From contig CALVEC010000001.1 of the NCBI GenBank assembly GCA_944326475.1, positions 105,985 to 169,984 on the forward strand: a stretch of 64,000 bases of DNA, written 5' to 3'. The notes under the pieces were generated by a model that was given only the letters and a program-made list of their open reading frames with translations, had not been told where the DNA came from and ran no database searches. Each line of letters begins with the position of its first letter. The first letter of the stretch is position 1. This document shows positions 63,836 to 64,000 of the stretch, piece by piece. Origin of the DNA: Candidatus Gastranaerophilales bacterium. Lineage in GTDB: Bacteria; Cyanobacteriota; Vampirovibrionia; Gastranaerophilales; Gastranaerophilaceae. Position numbers and translations under genes: made by a program.

Positions 63836-64000
63836 TACACACTTGGCGTTTTGCGCTGAACGCCGCACCGGTAAGATGCTGAACATGGAGATATTGTAGC
63901 GAACACAAACATCCGGCGCTTCTGCATGACGGATAGCAAAAGATTCCGCAGGCATACCTGCCCGCGGGAATGCAGCATAAAAAACATGATATAATACAAA
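63836..64000 (+). promoter_or_regulatory. 85-bp repeat and promoter module of a further array copy
   Basis: After the reverse 85-bp repeat the module GGATAGCAAAAGATTCCGCA to the extended -10 TGATATAAT (63987-63995) is present, and the window ends in ACAAA. One base more would reach the six-base gap before an ATG, so the array continues beyond the window. Confidence 0.65.

Noticed and set aside
52600..64000. Insertion sequence or integron as the cause of the array
   Set aside because: No transposase, integrase or attC-like site is encoded. The repeats have no partner enzyme within the window.

Overview
This 64 kb window is A+T-rich chromosomal DNA from a diderm bacterium. It carries an RND pump with its own TolC, a very large AsmA/TamB-like protein, and ordinary bacterial housekeeping genes with mostly canonical Shine-Dalgarno sites. 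The mix of proteins suggests an uncultured, non-photosynthetic relative of Cyanobacteria (Gastranaerophilales/Vampirovibrionia type): a PSP1-domain protein, a soluble FlhA-C-like protein, the aluminium-resistance/methionine-gamma-lyase-like enzyme, citramalate synthase, and EF-hand and glutamine-rich proteins of no known family. That placement is inference from recognition only; no rRNA or tRNA gene is present to anchor it.

Layout. 1-7.2 kb (+): end of a PSP1 protein, the FlhA-C-like protein, a PLP lyase, leuC, a GlcD-type flavoprotein, cutA and a HExxH protein. 7.4-8.9 kb (-): a secreted protein and trxB. 9.0-11.9 kb (+): rplU with a long structured leader, rpmA, mutL. 11.9-16.2 kb (-): a GcvH without its lipoyl lysine, an RqcH/NFACT protein, and a CHASE2 protein with a degenerate cyclase domain. 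17.4-23.6 kb (+): an RND efflux operon behind a promoter overlapped by a perfect 20-bp palindrome. 23.7-29.7 kb (-): AsmA-like protein, prenyl synthase, lepB, tightly coupled. 30.0-34.6 kb (+): an AddB/AddA-like fused helicase and a separate Fe-S nuclease. 34.7-52.6 kb: isoleucine genes (cimA, ilvC, and leuD elsewhere), bioA, a phosphohexomutase, prmC, rpsF-ssb-rpsR, purA, and several lineage-specific proteins.

52.6-64 kb is an accessory, repeat-packed region. Five intact copies, one wreck and the promoter of a further copy belong to a family of secreted proteins. The first ~76 residues are nearly constant and the last ~95 residues are highly variable. Each copy has an extended -10 promoter placed so that the transcript should be leaderless, and each is followed by a 48-58-residue partner ORF. 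The array is interrupted by a fragment of phage tail genes, including a tail-assembly chaperone with a textbook A AAA AAG frameshift site, a GH108 lysozyme and an LprI-like lipoprotein. This block is bracketed by inverted copies of a ~355-bp repeat and by copies of a ~300-bp element with nested inverted repeats.

The genes connect in a few places. LeuC/LeuD, CimA and IlvC together fit the citramalate route to isoleucine. LepB would process the secreted proteins. The leaderless promoter layout recurs upstream of several unlinked genes, so it may be a general feature of this genome. The most promising undescribed system is the constant/variable cassette array with its co-varying small partners.
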